Source: Gemmobacter denitrificans
GTDB lineage: Bacteria; Pseudomonadota; Alphaproteobacteria; Rhodobacterales; Rhodobacteraceae
Length of the DNA: 64,000 nucleotides
Reading direction: 5' to 3'
NCBI RefSeq assembly: GCF_036964905.1
Contig: NZ_JBALHR010000006.1
Location: 115,513 to 179,512 of the forward strand
In this document: positions 50,398 through 59,348 of the stretch, piece by piece
Layout: each line of letters opens with the position of its first letter
How positions within the stretch are numbered: the first letter of the stretch is position 1
Program-made: the position numbers and the translations under genes
Notes under the pieces: generated by a model
Database searches by the model: none
Seen by the model: only the letters and a program-made list of their open reading frames with translations
What the model was told of the DNA's origin: nothing

Positions 50398-51696
50398 TTG
50401 GCCAGTACCGCCGATCTCATTGCCCGTCGCGCCCGGCTTCTTGGGCCCAATGTCTCGACCTTCTACGATGACCCTGTGCATCTGGTGCGGGGCGAAGGGG
50501 TCTGGGTCTGGGATGCCGAGGGCCGCAAGTATCTGGATTGCTACAACAATGTGCCGCACGTCGGCCATTGCCACCCCTATGTGGTCGAGGCGATCTGCCG
50601 GCAGGCCTCCACGCTGAACACCCATACCCGCTATTTGCACGAAGGCATCCTTGACTATGTCGAACGTCTGACCGCAACCTTTGAGGACGATCTTTCGACC
50701 GCGATCATGGTCTGCACCGGGTCCGAAGCGAATGACATCGCGCTGCGCATGGCCGAGGCGGTGACGGGCAAGCGGGGCGTGATTGCAACCGATCACACCT
50801 ATCACGGCAACACCACCGCCGTATCGCAACTGTCGCGCACCAATATCCCGGCGACGGGCGATGGCAGCCATGTCCGCCACGTTCCCGCGCCCGACAGCTA
50901 TCGCCCCTTGGGCGGCGAGGGTGGGGCGGCGCATGCGCAGGCCTTTGCCGCCGCCGTCCGCGCCGCGATTGATGATCTTGAAGCCTCGGGCCACGGCTTT
51001 GCAGGCATCGTTCTCTGCCCGGCCTTCCTGAACGAAGGCTTCCCCTTGTTGGAGCCGGGCTGGCTGGAGCCTGCCTTGGCCGAGGTGCGCCGCGCGGGCG
51101 GCCTCTTCATCGCTGATGAGGTGCAGCCGGGCTTTGGCCGCAATGGCGAGCGGTTCTGGGGCCACCAGCGCATCGGGGCTGTGCCGGATGTGGTGACGAT
51201 GGGCAAGCCGATGGGCAACGGCCACCCGGTCGCCGCCGTGGTGACCCGGCCCGATATCATGGCGGCCTTCCGCAAATCATTCCGCTATTTCAATACCTTC
51301 GGCGGCAATCCGGTGTCCTCGGCCGCCGCCGCCGCCGTTCTGGATGTCATTCAATCGGAAGGCTTGCAGGAAAATGCCCGGGTCGTCGGCGCCTATGCCA
51401 AGGCCGGTTTGGCGAAACTGGCCGACACATATGAATGGATCGGCGATGTGCGCGGCTATGGCCTGTTCTTCGGGGCCGAGATCGTTCTGGACCGCAAGAC
51501 CAAGGCCCCGGCCCCGGCCTATGTCGCCCGCGTCGCGAATGAGATGCGGCGGCGCGGCGTGCTGCTGAACCGGTTGGGCATTCACTACAACACGCTGAAA
51601 ATCCGCCCGCCGATGCCGTTTTCCACCGCCCATGCCGACATGCTTTTGGGGCTTCTGGACGAGGTGATGGGCGAATTGGGGGCCCCCGATGCCTGA
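50398..51696 (+). CDS. Class III PLP enzyme of the phospho-lyase type
   Basis: 432 residues. A PLP enzyme with Lys270 (TMGKPMGNGHP), FIADEVQPGFGR and VCTGSEANDIALRMA. The stretch YLDCYNNVPHVGHCHPYVVE resembles ethanolamine-phosphate and phospho-hydroxylysine phospho-lyases more than ordinary transaminases. Starts at a TTG with AGGAG 7 bases upstream. The next gene is an APH-type kinase overlapping by 8 bases, the same pairing as hydroxylysine kinase with its phospho-lyase. A kinase/phospho-lyase route is inferred. Confidence 0.88.
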   Translation: MASTADLIARRARLLGPNVSTFYDDPVHLVRGEGVWVWDAEGRKYLDCYNNVPHVGHCHPYVVEAICRQASTLNTHTRYLHEGILDYVERLTATFEDDLSTAIMVCTGSEANDIALRMAEAVTGKRGVIATDHTYHGNTTAVSQLSRTNIPATGDGSHVRHVPAPDSYRPLGGEGGAAHAQAFAAAVRAAIDDLEASGHGFAGIVLCPAFLNEGFPLLEPGWLEPALAEVRRAGGLFIADEVQPGFGRNGERFWGHQRIGAVPDVVTMGKPMGNGHPVAAVVTRPDIMAAFRKSFRYFNTFGGNPVSSAAAAAVLDVIQSEGLQENARVVGAYAKAGLAKLADTYEWIGDVRGYGLFFGAEIVLDRKTKAPAPAYVARVANEMRRRGVLLNRLGIHYNTLKIRPPMPFSTAHADMLLGLLDEVMGELGAPDA

Positions 51697-52642
51697 TCTG
51701 GTGCGACAGGCCCTGACCGCCTGGGGGTTTGAAGATTGCCCCGCCGCGCTGATCGCGGCGCGGGAAAATCAGGTGTTTCGGGTGGAAACCCGGGATCGCC
51801 CGCTGGTCCTGCGCCTGCATCGCCCGGGTTACCGCAGTCAGGCCGAGCTGACCTCGGAGCTGGACTGGATGGCGGAACTGACCCGCGCGGGCCTGCGCGT
51901 GCCCCAGCCGATCCCCACCCTCACCGGCGCGCGCTGTATCGAGGTCGCGGGACACTTGGTGGATATGCTGAGCTTTCTGGATGCCCGGCCGCTGATGGCG
52001 GGCGGGCATTGGAACGCCGAGGCCGATCCTTTGGACACGGCCCGGCAAACCGCGGTGACGCTGGCCCGGCTGCACCAAATTTCCGACCAATGGTGCCTGC
52101 CGGAAGGCTTCACGCGCCCCGCATGGGATGCGGCGGGGCTTGTTGGCGAGGCACCGGTCTGGGACAGGTTCTGGGAAAACCCCCGGCTGAGTGCTGTGCA
52201 CGCCAGACTTTTCACCGCGCTACGCGACCGCGCGGCGGCCGAACTGGCGGCCATCGGGCCAAGCCTTGACTATGGGCTTATCCATGCCGATGCCGTGCCG
52301 GAAAACGTCCTTCTGGCCAAGGACGGCGTCTATCTGATTGATTTCGATGATGGCGGCTTTGGCTTTCGCCTCTTCGATCTGGCGACCACAGCCAACCGGC
52401 TGGACCGCCACGATCCCTCGGGCCGTGCAAGCGAGGCCTTTCTTTTGGCCTATCAACAGGCCCGACCGACCGATCTGACAGCCCTGCCGCTGTTCCGCGC
52501 GCTGCGTGCCCTGACTTATGTCGGCTGGGTGATGACCCGCCTTCACGAACCCGGAGCCGAGGCGCGCTGCGCCCGCTTCATCACCGAGGCCGAACATCGC
52601 GTTTCGGCCTGTTTCGATGCCATCCAAGGACCATTCGCATGA
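51689..52642 (+). CDS. APH-type small-molecule kinase
   Basis: 317 residues of the aminoglycoside/hydroxylysine kinase fold: LRLHRPGYRSQAELTSELDW (ATP lobe), LIHADAVPENVLL (catalytic loop with His-x-Asp, about residues 196-208) and YLIDFDDGGFGFRLFDLATT (metal motif Asp). Overlaps both neighbours, so it is made with the PLP enzyme and the DMGDH-like enzyme. It likely phosphorylates a hydroxy-amine that the preceding enzyme then cleaves. The substrate is not known; antibiotic resistance is unlikely in this context. Confidence 0.87.
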   Translation: MPDLVRQALTAWGFEDCPAALIAARENQVFRVETRDRPLVLRLHRPGYRSQAELTSELDWMAELTRAGLRVPQPIPTLTGARCIEVAGHLVDMLSFLDARPLMAGGHWNAEADPLDTARQTAVTLARLHQISDQWCLPEGFTRPAWDAAGLVGEAPVWDRFWENPRLSAVHARLFTALRDRAAAELAAIGPSLDYGLIHADAVPENVLLAKDGVYLIDFDDGGFGFRLFDLATTANRLDRHDPSGRASEAFLLAYQQARPTDLTALPLFRALRALTYVGWVMTRLHEPGAEARCARFITEAEHRVSACFDAIQGPFA

Positions 52643-55125
52643 CCCAAACCGCCCCAACCCCGCTTCTCCCCCTGCCGAACCAAGCCGAAGTCGTCGTCAT
52701 CGGCGGCGGGATTATCGGTGTGTCGACGCTGTATCATCTGGCAAAGAAGGGCGTCAGTTCGGCGGTGCTGGTGGAGCGCAAGACGATTGCTTCGGGCACC
52801 ACATGGCACGCGGCAGGGATCGTCGGGCAGCTGCGCGAAAGCGCCGGGCAGACTGAGCTGTCGCGCTATACCGCGCGGCTGTTCACCGAATTGGAAATCG
52901 AGACCGGGCAGGCGACCGGCTACAAGCAGAATGGCACGCTGCATGTGGCGCTGTCGGACCTGCGGCAGGAACAGTTGCGCCGCAACCATGACCACGCGGG
53001 GCGCATGGGCATTGAAAGCCACCTTCTGCGGCGTGAGGAAGTGGCCGAGCTTTACCCCCACCTGCGGGTTGATGACGTTCTGGGCGGTTTCCATGTGCCG
53101 TCAAACGGGCAGGTAAACCCGCTTGATGTGACGCAGGCCATGGCCAAGGGCGCGCGGGCGCGCGGCGCGCAGGTGCTGGAAAACACCGCCGCGACCCGCA
53201 TCCTGACCAAGAATGGCCGCGTCTCGGGGGTCGAGACGGATCGCGGGGTGATCGCCACCGAAAAGGTCCTGCTGGCGGGCGGCATGTGGACCTCGCGCTT
53301 TGCCGCCGCCCATGGCGTCACCGTGCCCCTGCACGCGACCGAACATTTCTACATCGTGACCGAACCGATGGAGGGTCTGTCCCGCCAGATCCCCGGTCTG
53401 ATCGTGGCCGAGGAACGGCTTTACACCAAGGAAGACGCGGGCAAGCTGTTGATCGGCGGGTTCGAGGCCAAGGGCAAGGCCTGGGGCCGCGAGGGCATTC
53501 CCGAAAGCTTCGAGTTCGACGAGTTGCCCTTTGACATGGACCATGTCGAGCCGATGCTGGAACGCGCCTTCTCGCGCTTTCCCTTCCTTGAAACGACCGG
53601 CATCCACACCTTTTTCAACGGGCCGGAAAGCTTTACCCCCGATGGCCGCCCCTATCTGGGCCCGGCCCCGGAAATGCCGGGGCTGTGGATCGCGGCCGGG
53701 ATGAATTCGAACGGCATCCTGAACGGCGGCGGCTTTGGGCTGACCATGGCGGCCTGGATGACCGATGGCATGCCGACCCGCGCGGTGGGGGCGATGCTGG
53801 CCGCGCGCGCGCACCCCTTCCAGATGAACCGCGCCTACAATGCCGAACGGGCCGAAGAATCCATCGGCTTTCACTATGGTCTGCAATGGCCGGGCCGCCA
53901 GATCACCTCGGCGCGCGGCATCCGGCGGGTGCCGCTGCATGACCGGCTGGTGGCCGAAGGCGCGGTGATGGCCGAACGGATCGGCTGGGAAATCCCGATG
54001 TATTTCGACCCTTCGGGCAAGGGCTGGTCTGACCGCCCAAGCCTTGGCTGGCAGGATTGGTCACCCTTTGTGGCGGCAGAGTCCAAGGCGGCGGCAGAGG
54101 CCGCCGTGCTGATCGACCAGTCGATGTATGCCAAGATCATCGTGCAGGGGCCGGATGCGGTCCGGGCGCTGAACCATGTCTCGGGCGCGGAAATGGATGT
54201 GGCGGTTGGAACCTCGGTCTATACCCAGTTCCTGAACGTAAACGGCGGGATCGAGGCGGATGTCACCGTCACCCGCCTTGCCCAGCAGCAATTCCTTGTC
54301 GTCACCGGCCACCCCAGCCAGATCCGCGATCAGGCGCTGATCCGCGCCCATGCGCACCCCGACTGGCGCTTTGAAATCTTTGACGCCACCTCGGCCTATG
54401 GGCTTTTGACGATCCACGGGCCGAAATCGCGCGCCATCCTGCAATCCCTTTCGGGTGATGACCTGTCAAACGCCGCCTTCCCCTTTGGGGCCGCGCGCGA
54501 GATCGATCTGGCCCATGCCCGGGTCTGGGCGATCCGGCGGTCGTTCCTCGGCGAACTCGGCTATGAACTCTTGATGCCGACCGAATTTTCCGCCCATGTC
54601 TATAAGGCGATGATGCAGGTCGGGCGGCCGCAGGGCTTGCGCCTTGCAGGCATGTTCGCGCTGGGAGCCTGCCGGTTGGAAAAGGCCTTCCGCCACTTTG
54701 GCCATGATATCGGCGAGGAAGACACGCCCTATGAAACCGGGCTTGGCTTTGCCGTGAAACTCGACAAACCCGATTTCGTGGGCAAGGCCGCGCTGGCCAA
54801 GCAAAAGGCCGAACAGGGCGCGGCGACCCGGCATCGCACGGTGGCCATTCTGGTCGAGGGGGCTACGGCAGAGGCCGGGCCTTACCTCATGCACAACGAA
54901 CCGATCTGGCGGGGCGGCGAGATCGTCGGCCATGTCACCTCGGGCGGATGGGGGTTCCGGTTGGGCGCGATGGTGGGGCTCGCCTCGCTGCACCATGAGG
55001 CGGGCGTCAGCAAGGCCTGGATCGAGGAAGGCGGCTTTACCGCCCAAATCGCCGGGGTGCACTATCCGATCAAGGCGCAATTGCAACCCTTCCACGACCC
55101 GGAAGGCCGGATCATGCGGGGATGA
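52639..55125 (+). CDS. FAD-dependent dimethylglycine/sarcosine dehydrogenase-like enzyme with GcvT domain
   Basis: 828 residues. N-terminal DAO-type FAD domain: IGGGIIGVST at 21-30 and GTTWHAAG (53-60), with His57 in the position that carries covalent FAD in dimethylglycine dehydrogenase. The C-terminal half is a GcvT/aminomethyltransferase domain (segments YGLLTIHGPKSRAILQSLSG, LGYELLMPTEFSAHVYKAMM) which binds folate and captures formaldehyde units. Such enzymes oxidatively N-demethylate secondary or tertiary amines. It overlaps the kinase gene by 4 bases. Substrate uncertain. Confidence 0.9.
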   Translation: MTQTAPTPLLPLPNQAEVVVIGGGIIGVSTLYHLAKKGVSSAVLVERKTIASGTTWHAAGIVGQLRESAGQTELSRYTARLFTELEIETGQATGYKQNGTLHVALSDLRQEQLRRNHDHAGRMGIESHLLRREEVAELYPHLRVDDVLGGFHVPSNGQVNPLDVTQAMAKGARARGAQVLENTAATRILTKNGRVSGVETDRGVIATEKVLLAGGMWTSRFAAAHGVTVPLHATEHFYIVTEPMEGLSRQIPGLIVAEERLYTKEDAGKLLIGGFEAKGKAWGREGIPESFEFDELPFDMDHVEPMLERAFSRFPFLETTGIHTFFNGPESFTPDGRPYLGPAPEMPGLWIAAGMNSNGILNGGGFGLTMAAWMTDGMPTRAVGAMLAARAHPFQMNRAYNAERAEESIGFHYGLQWPGRQITSARGIRRVPLHDRLVAEGAVMAERIGWEIPMYFDPSGKGWSDRPSLGWQDWSPFVAAESKAAAEAAVLIDQSMYAKIIVQGPDAVRALNHVSGAEMDVAVGTSVYTQFLNVNGGIEADVTVTRLAQQQFLVVTGHPSQIRDQALIRAHAHPDWRFEIFDATSAYGLLTIHGPKSRAILQSLSGDDLSNAAFPFGAAREIDLAHARVWAIRRSFLGELGYELLMPTEFSAHVYKAMMQVGRPQGLRLAGMFALGACRLEKAFRHFGHDIGEEDTPYETGLGFAVKLDKPDFVGKAALAKQKAEQGAATRHRTVAILVEGATAEAGPYLMHNEPIWRGGEIVGHVTSGGWGFRLGAMVGLASLHHEAGVSKAWIEEGGFTAQIAGVHYPIKAQLQPFHDPEGRIMRG

Positions 55126-55148
55126 CGGCAAGGCAGGGGGGAGAGACC

Positions 55149-56390
55149 ATGCAGAAAACCATTCTGATCATCGGGACCTATGACACCAAGGATCCGGAAC
55201 TGAATTTCGTCGCCGAAACCATCCGCAAGATGGGCGGGGCGGTGGTTGAGATGGATGTCAGCGTGTTGGGCGACCCGTCGCGCCCGGTGACGATTTCCAA
55301 GCACGAGGTAGCGGCGGCCGCAGGCAAGACCATTCAGGACGCCATGGATGCAGGCGATGAAAACCACGCCATGCAGATCATGGCGCAGGGGGCGGCCAGC
55401 TTGACGGCACAGCTTTATGCCCAGGGCCGCATCCACGGCATGATTGCGCTGGGTGGCACGATGGGCACCGATCTTGCGCTGGATTGCGCCCGCGCCTTGC
55501 CGGTGGGTGTGCCGAAATATGTGGTCTCGACCGTGGCTTTCTCGCCCCTGATCCCGCCGGACCGGCTTTCGGCGGATATCCAGATGATCCTGTGGGCCGG
55601 CGGGCTTTACGGGCTGAACGATGTCTGCATGGCAACCCTCAGCCAAGCGGCGGGCGCGGTTTATGGGGCGGCCTTGGCCGTTGTGCCGCCGAAGCCGGAT
55701 CAGCCGGTCATCGGGATGATGAGTTTTGGCTCCTCGGCGCTGAAATACATGGTGCATCTGCGCCAACCGCTGGTGGACCGCGGGTTTTCGGTCGCGGTGT
55801 TCCATGGCACTGGCATGGGCGGCATGGCGATGGAAAGCCTTGCCGAACAGGGCTATTTCGCCTGCGTTCTGGAACTTGCCGTGGCCGAGATCGGCAATAT
55901 CATGGTGGGGTCTGTGGTAAACGCCGGCGCAAACCGGATGACGGCAGCGGGCAGGCGCGGCACGCCGATCGTCGCAGGCCCCGGCTTTGGCGACATGATC
56001 GACTTTCCCACCTGGGCGCCCGTGCCCGAGCGTTTCCGCGACCGGCCCTATCATGCGCATAACCGGCTGATCGCCTCGGCCTCGCTGACCGGCCCCGAGC
56101 GGCGCGATCTGGCGCGTGAGGTGGCGCGGCGGCTGAAACTTTCGAAAGGCCCTGTGCATTTCGTGCTGCCGACGCAGGGCGTCCATGCCTGGGACACCGA
56201 AGGCATGCCTGCCCATGACCCGGGGGCGCTGGCCGAAATGGTGGAAGGCTACCGCGCCGAGATGACCGACCCGATCAAGCTATCGGTCGTGGATTGTCAC
56301 ATCAACGACGAGGCGTTTTCGATGAAAGTGCTGGAGATCATCGACGGCTGGATCGCTGATGGCACGATCCGCGTGACAAAAGGCGCATGA
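55149..56390 (+). CDS. Tm-1-like/UPF0261 protein
   Basis: 413 residues: ILIIGTYDTKDPELNFVAET, MIALGGTMGTDLALDCARAL, MMSFGSSALKYMVHLRQPLV and FHGTGMGGMAMESLAEQGYF are hallmarks of the Tm-1-like ATP-binding (UPF0261) family. Plant Tm-1 binds viral replicase; bacterial members often lie in catabolic clusters but have no clear biochemical role. ATG at 55149 follows GGGGAGAG. It overlaps the next gene by 4 bases, so it is integral to the operon. Confidence 0.9.
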   Translation: MQKTILIIGTYDTKDPELNFVAETIRKMGGAVVEMDVSVLGDPSRPVTISKHEVAAAAGKTIQDAMDAGDENHAMQIMAQGAASLTAQLYAQGRIHGMIALGGTMGTDLALDCARALPVGVPKYVVSTVAFSPLIPPDRLSADIQMILWAGGLYGLNDVCMATLSQAAGAVYGAALAVVPPKPDQPVIGMMSFGSSALKYMVHLRQPLVDRGFSVAVFHGTGMGGMAMESLAEQGYFACVLELAVAEIGNIMVGSVVNAGANRMTAAGRRGTPIVAGPGFGDMIDFPTWAPVPERFRDRPYHAHNRLIASASLTGPERRDLAREVARRLKLSKGPVHFVLPTQGVHAWDTEGMPAHDPGALAEMVEGYRAEMTDPIKLSVVDCHINDEAFSMKVLEIIDGWIADGTIRVTKGA

Positions 56391-58426
56391 TGGACCCGCG
56401 CTACGCGCCCCTGTTCCAGCCTTTGAAGATCGGTCCGGTGACGGCGCCCAACCGGCTGGTGTCGATGCCCCATGCCATTGGACACAGTTACCTGATGCCC
56501 AATGGCGCCATCGGCATCCGCGAAACACGGGCCGAGGGTGGCTGGGGCATCGTCGCAATGCAACTGAGCGAGATCGACCCCACCTCCGACCTGTCCGGCC
56601 TGCCTTATGAGCGGCTTTGGGACGCGGGCGACGTGCAGGCGCACGCGCGGTCTGTTGCGCGCATCCATGCCCATGGCGCGCTGGCCTCCATCGAGCTTGG
56701 CCATACCGGCATCCGGTCACGCGGGATTTCAAACGGCTATCCGGCGATGGGGCCTTCGGTTCTGCCGATCCTGAAGCCCGACATGCCGCTCATGGCCAAG
56801 GCGATGGACAAATCCGACATCCGCACCCTGCACCAAAGTTTTCGCGCGGCCACACGGCGGGCGAAACAGGCGGGATATGACATCGCCTATGTCTATGCCT
56901 CGCATGATGCCTCGATCCTATGGCATTTCCTGTCACCCGCCTACAACAGCCGAACCGACGAATATGGCGGCAGCTTTGAAAACCGGCTGCGGCTGTTTCG
57001 TGAGGTGTTGGAGGAAACCAAGGAAGAGGCGGGCCCTCACATGGCGGTGGCCGTCCGCTTTGCCGTGCATGAGCTTACTGGCCCCAAATGCATCCTGAAC
57101 ACCGGCGAGGGACGGGCGGTGATCGAAGCGCTGGCAGAGCTGCCCGACCTTTGGGATGTGAACGTTTCCAGTTGGAGCCGGGACAGCGGCACCGCGCGTT
57201 ATGACGCCGAAGGGTTTCAGGAAGAGTTCACCGCCTTCGTGAAACAGGTCACCGGCAAGCCCGTTCTGGGCGTGGGGCGTTTCACCTCGCCCGATTCCAT
57301 GGTCAGCCAGATCAAGCGCGGTGTCCTTGACCTGATCGGCGCGGCGCGTCCGTCAATCGCCGACCCGTTCCTGCCCCGCAAGATCGCCGAGGGTCGCGTC
57401 GAGGACATCCGCGAATGCATCGGCTGCAATATCTGTGTTTCGGTTGAAACCATCGGTCTGGAACTGCGCTGCACCCAGAACCCGACGATTTCCGAAGAAT
57501 GGCGGCGCGGCTGGCACCCTGAGCGTGTGCCCCCGGCCCCCAAGGCGCAATCGGTGCTGATCGTCGGTTCCGGCCCGGCGGGGCTTGAGGCGGCGCTGGT
57601 GCTGGCGCGCGCAGGCCATCAGGCGACGGTGGCCGAGCGTGAGAGCGACTTCGGCGGGCGCAGCCGGATTGAGGCACGGCTCAAGGGCCTGTCCACTTGG
57701 GCGCGGGTCAAGGATTATCGGCTGTTCCAGTTGCAACAGATGACGAACGTCGACCTTTATTCAGGCAGCGACATGACGGCAGACATGATCGCCGATTTCG
57801 GCGCCGATCATCTGCTGCTGGCCACGGGTGCGGATTGGCGCGGCGACGGGGCAGGGCGCACGCGGCTTGACGGAATTCAAGGGTTTCAGGGGCAGGCCCT
57901 GACGCCGGATGATCTCTTGGCGGGCGCCAGAATCGAAGGTCCGGTCGTGATCTATGACGACGACCATTACTACATGGCCAATGCACTGGCCGCCGATCTG
58001 GCAGCCAAGGGTCATGCCGTGCATCTGGTCTCGCCCCAGCCGACCCTTGCGCCGTGGATGGGTCATACGCTGGAACAGCCCCGGATGATTGCGGAACTGC
58101 ACGCGGCAGGGGTGCGCATGACCCCGAATGCATCGGCCGTGGCATGGCACGGCGACCGTCTGTCGTTGCAGCGCACGGATACCGGCGAGTCTTTGCCCGA
58201 TATCCCCGCGCGGCATCTGGTCATGGTCGGCACGCGCCTGCCCGACACAACGCTCTCCGCCGCGCTGGATCAGATAGGCATCACTCATCGCGTGATCGGT
58301 GACGCCGAATGTCCCGGCACGATGCAAGGCGCGGTGTTTTCCGGCCATCGCCACGCGCGCGAGCTTTTGGGGACGGAGCCCGCCGACCGCATCTTCCGCC
58401 GCGAACGCCCGACGCTTTTTCTTTGA
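56387..58426 (+). CDS. Trimethylamine-dehydrogenase-like flavoprotein
   Basis: 679 residues: N-terminal Old Yellow Enzyme barrel (1-335), 4Fe-4S motif Cys344-x2-Cys347-x2-Cys350-x11-Cys362, then an FAD/NAD-like domain (VLIVGSGPAGLEAALVLARA). This layout is that of trimethylamine, dimethylamine and histamine dehydrogenases. The covalent-FMN Cys of those enzymes (in PHCIG) is Ala30 here (PHAIG), so FMN should be non-covalent and chemistry may differ. It overlaps the preceding gene by 4 bases. A second N-demethylation or dehydrogenation step is inferred. Confidence 0.9.
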   Translation: MMDPRYAPLFQPLKIGPVTAPNRLVSMPHAIGHSYLMPNGAIGIRETRAEGGWGIVAMQLSEIDPTSDLSGLPYERLWDAGDVQAHARSVARIHAHGALASIELGHTGIRSRGISNGYPAMGPSVLPILKPDMPLMAKAMDKSDIRTLHQSFRAATRRAKQAGYDIAYVYASHDASILWHFLSPAYNSRTDEYGGSFENRLRLFREVLEETKEEAGPHMAVAVRFAVHELTGPKCILNTGEGRAVIEALAELPDLWDVNVSSWSRDSGTARYDAEGFQEEFTAFVKQVTGKPVLGVGRFTSPDSMVSQIKRGVLDLIGAARPSIADPFLPRKIAEGRVEDIRECIGCNICVSVETIGLELRCTQNPTISEEWRRGWHPERVPPAPKAQSVLIVGSGPAGLEAALVLARAGHQATVAERESDFGGRSRIEARLKGLSTWARVKDYRLFQLQQMTNVDLYSGSDMTADMIADFGADHLLLATGADWRGDGAGRTRLDGIQGFQGQALTPDDLLAGARIEGPVVIYDDDHYYMANALAADLAAKGHAVHLVSPQPTLAPWMGHTLEQPRMIAELHAAGVRMTPNASAVAWHGDRLSLQRTDTGESLPDIPARHLVMVGTRLPDTTLSAALDQIGITHRVIGDAECPGTMQGAVFSGHRHARELLGTEPADRIFRRERPTLFL

Positions 58427-58448
58427 TCCCCAGACAAGAGGCCACGAC

Positions 58449-59219
58449 ATGACCCAGAACGAACGCCCGGTGGTCTTGGTAACCGGCGGAGGAAGCGGCA
58501 TCGGCGCGGCGATTGCCCGCAATCTCGGGCCGGATTACCGGGTTGTCGTCTGTGGCCGCCGCCTGCCGCCACTGGAAGAGATCGCCTCCGAGACCGGCGG
58601 CATCGCGCTTCAGGCCGATCTTTCGCAACCCGAAGCGTCGCGGGAGATCGTTGCTACGGTCATCGACAGATGCGGACGGTTGGATGGGCTGGTCCTGAAT
58701 GCGGGCATTGTCGAGCCTGCGCCTTTTGCCGAGATGTCCTTGGAAAGCTGGCAGCGCCAGATCATGGTCAACCTTACCTCGCCCTTTCTGATGGCCCAGG
58801 CCGCCCTGCCGCATCTGGCCCGGCAGAGGGGTGCCATCGTCGGCATCGCATCGGCAGCGGCCCGGCACACCGGCGCGGGGCTTTCGGCCTATGGCGTGTC
58901 CAAGGCGGGGATGGTGCGGCTGATCCAGTCCATCGCCTTTGAAGCGGCCCCACTTGGCGTGCGCGCGAACGCGGTCTCTCCCGGCTGGGTCCGCACCGAG
59001 ATGGGCGATATGGAGATGGCGGCCCTTGGCGGGTCACCGGATGCGGGCTATGCCATCGCCACCCAACATGTGCCGCAGAAGCGGGCCGCAGCTCCCGATG
59101 AGATCGCCGACGTCGTCCGCTTTCTTCTGTCGCCCGGCGCGTCCTTTGTCACGGGCAGCAACTTGGCTGTCGACGGCGGCGGAGGCATCGTTGATGCAGG
59201 TATGCTGGCGTTCAATTGA
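58449..59219 (+). CDS. SDR-family oxidoreductase
   Basis: 256 residues. Classical short-chain dehydrogenase: TGGGSGIG (12-19), NAG (84-86), Ser near 135, YGVSK with Tyr148 and Lys152, and the C-terminal SPGWVRTEM and NLAVDGGGG. It uses NAD(P) to interconvert an alcohol and a ketone or a similar pair. It is the last gene of the operon, 22 bases after the flavoprotein. The upstream open frame to 58299 overlaps the flavoprotein gene and is not used. Confidence 0.92.
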   Translation: MTQNERPVVLVTGGGSGIGAAIARNLGPDYRVVVCGRRLPPLEEIASETGGIALQADLSQPEASREIVATVIDRCGRLDGLVLNAGIVEPAPFAEMSLESWQRQIMVNLTSPFLMAQAALPHLARQRGAIVGIASAAARHTGAGLSAYGVSKAGMVRLIQSIAFEAAPLGVRANAVSPGWVRTEMGDMEMAALGGSPDAGYAIATQHVPQKRAAAPDEIADVVRFLLSPGASFVTGSNLAVDGGGGIVDAGMLAFN

Positions 59220-59348
59220 GCTTTGCCCTAATCGGCGATCCCGGATGATAGCACACTAACCTCAATCGGCCTGACTTGGACAGATTGGTCTGGCGTTTCG
59301 AACGTCCGCTTTCCGCCCATCGCGTCGAAGGATATTACATAATCAAAA

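Noticed and set aside
59226..59260. Partial resemblance to the IS110 left end (AATCGG...GATCCCGGATGATAGCA)
   Set aside because: Only short scattered matches; no transposase, core or fold nearby, so a second IS110 remnant cannot be supported.
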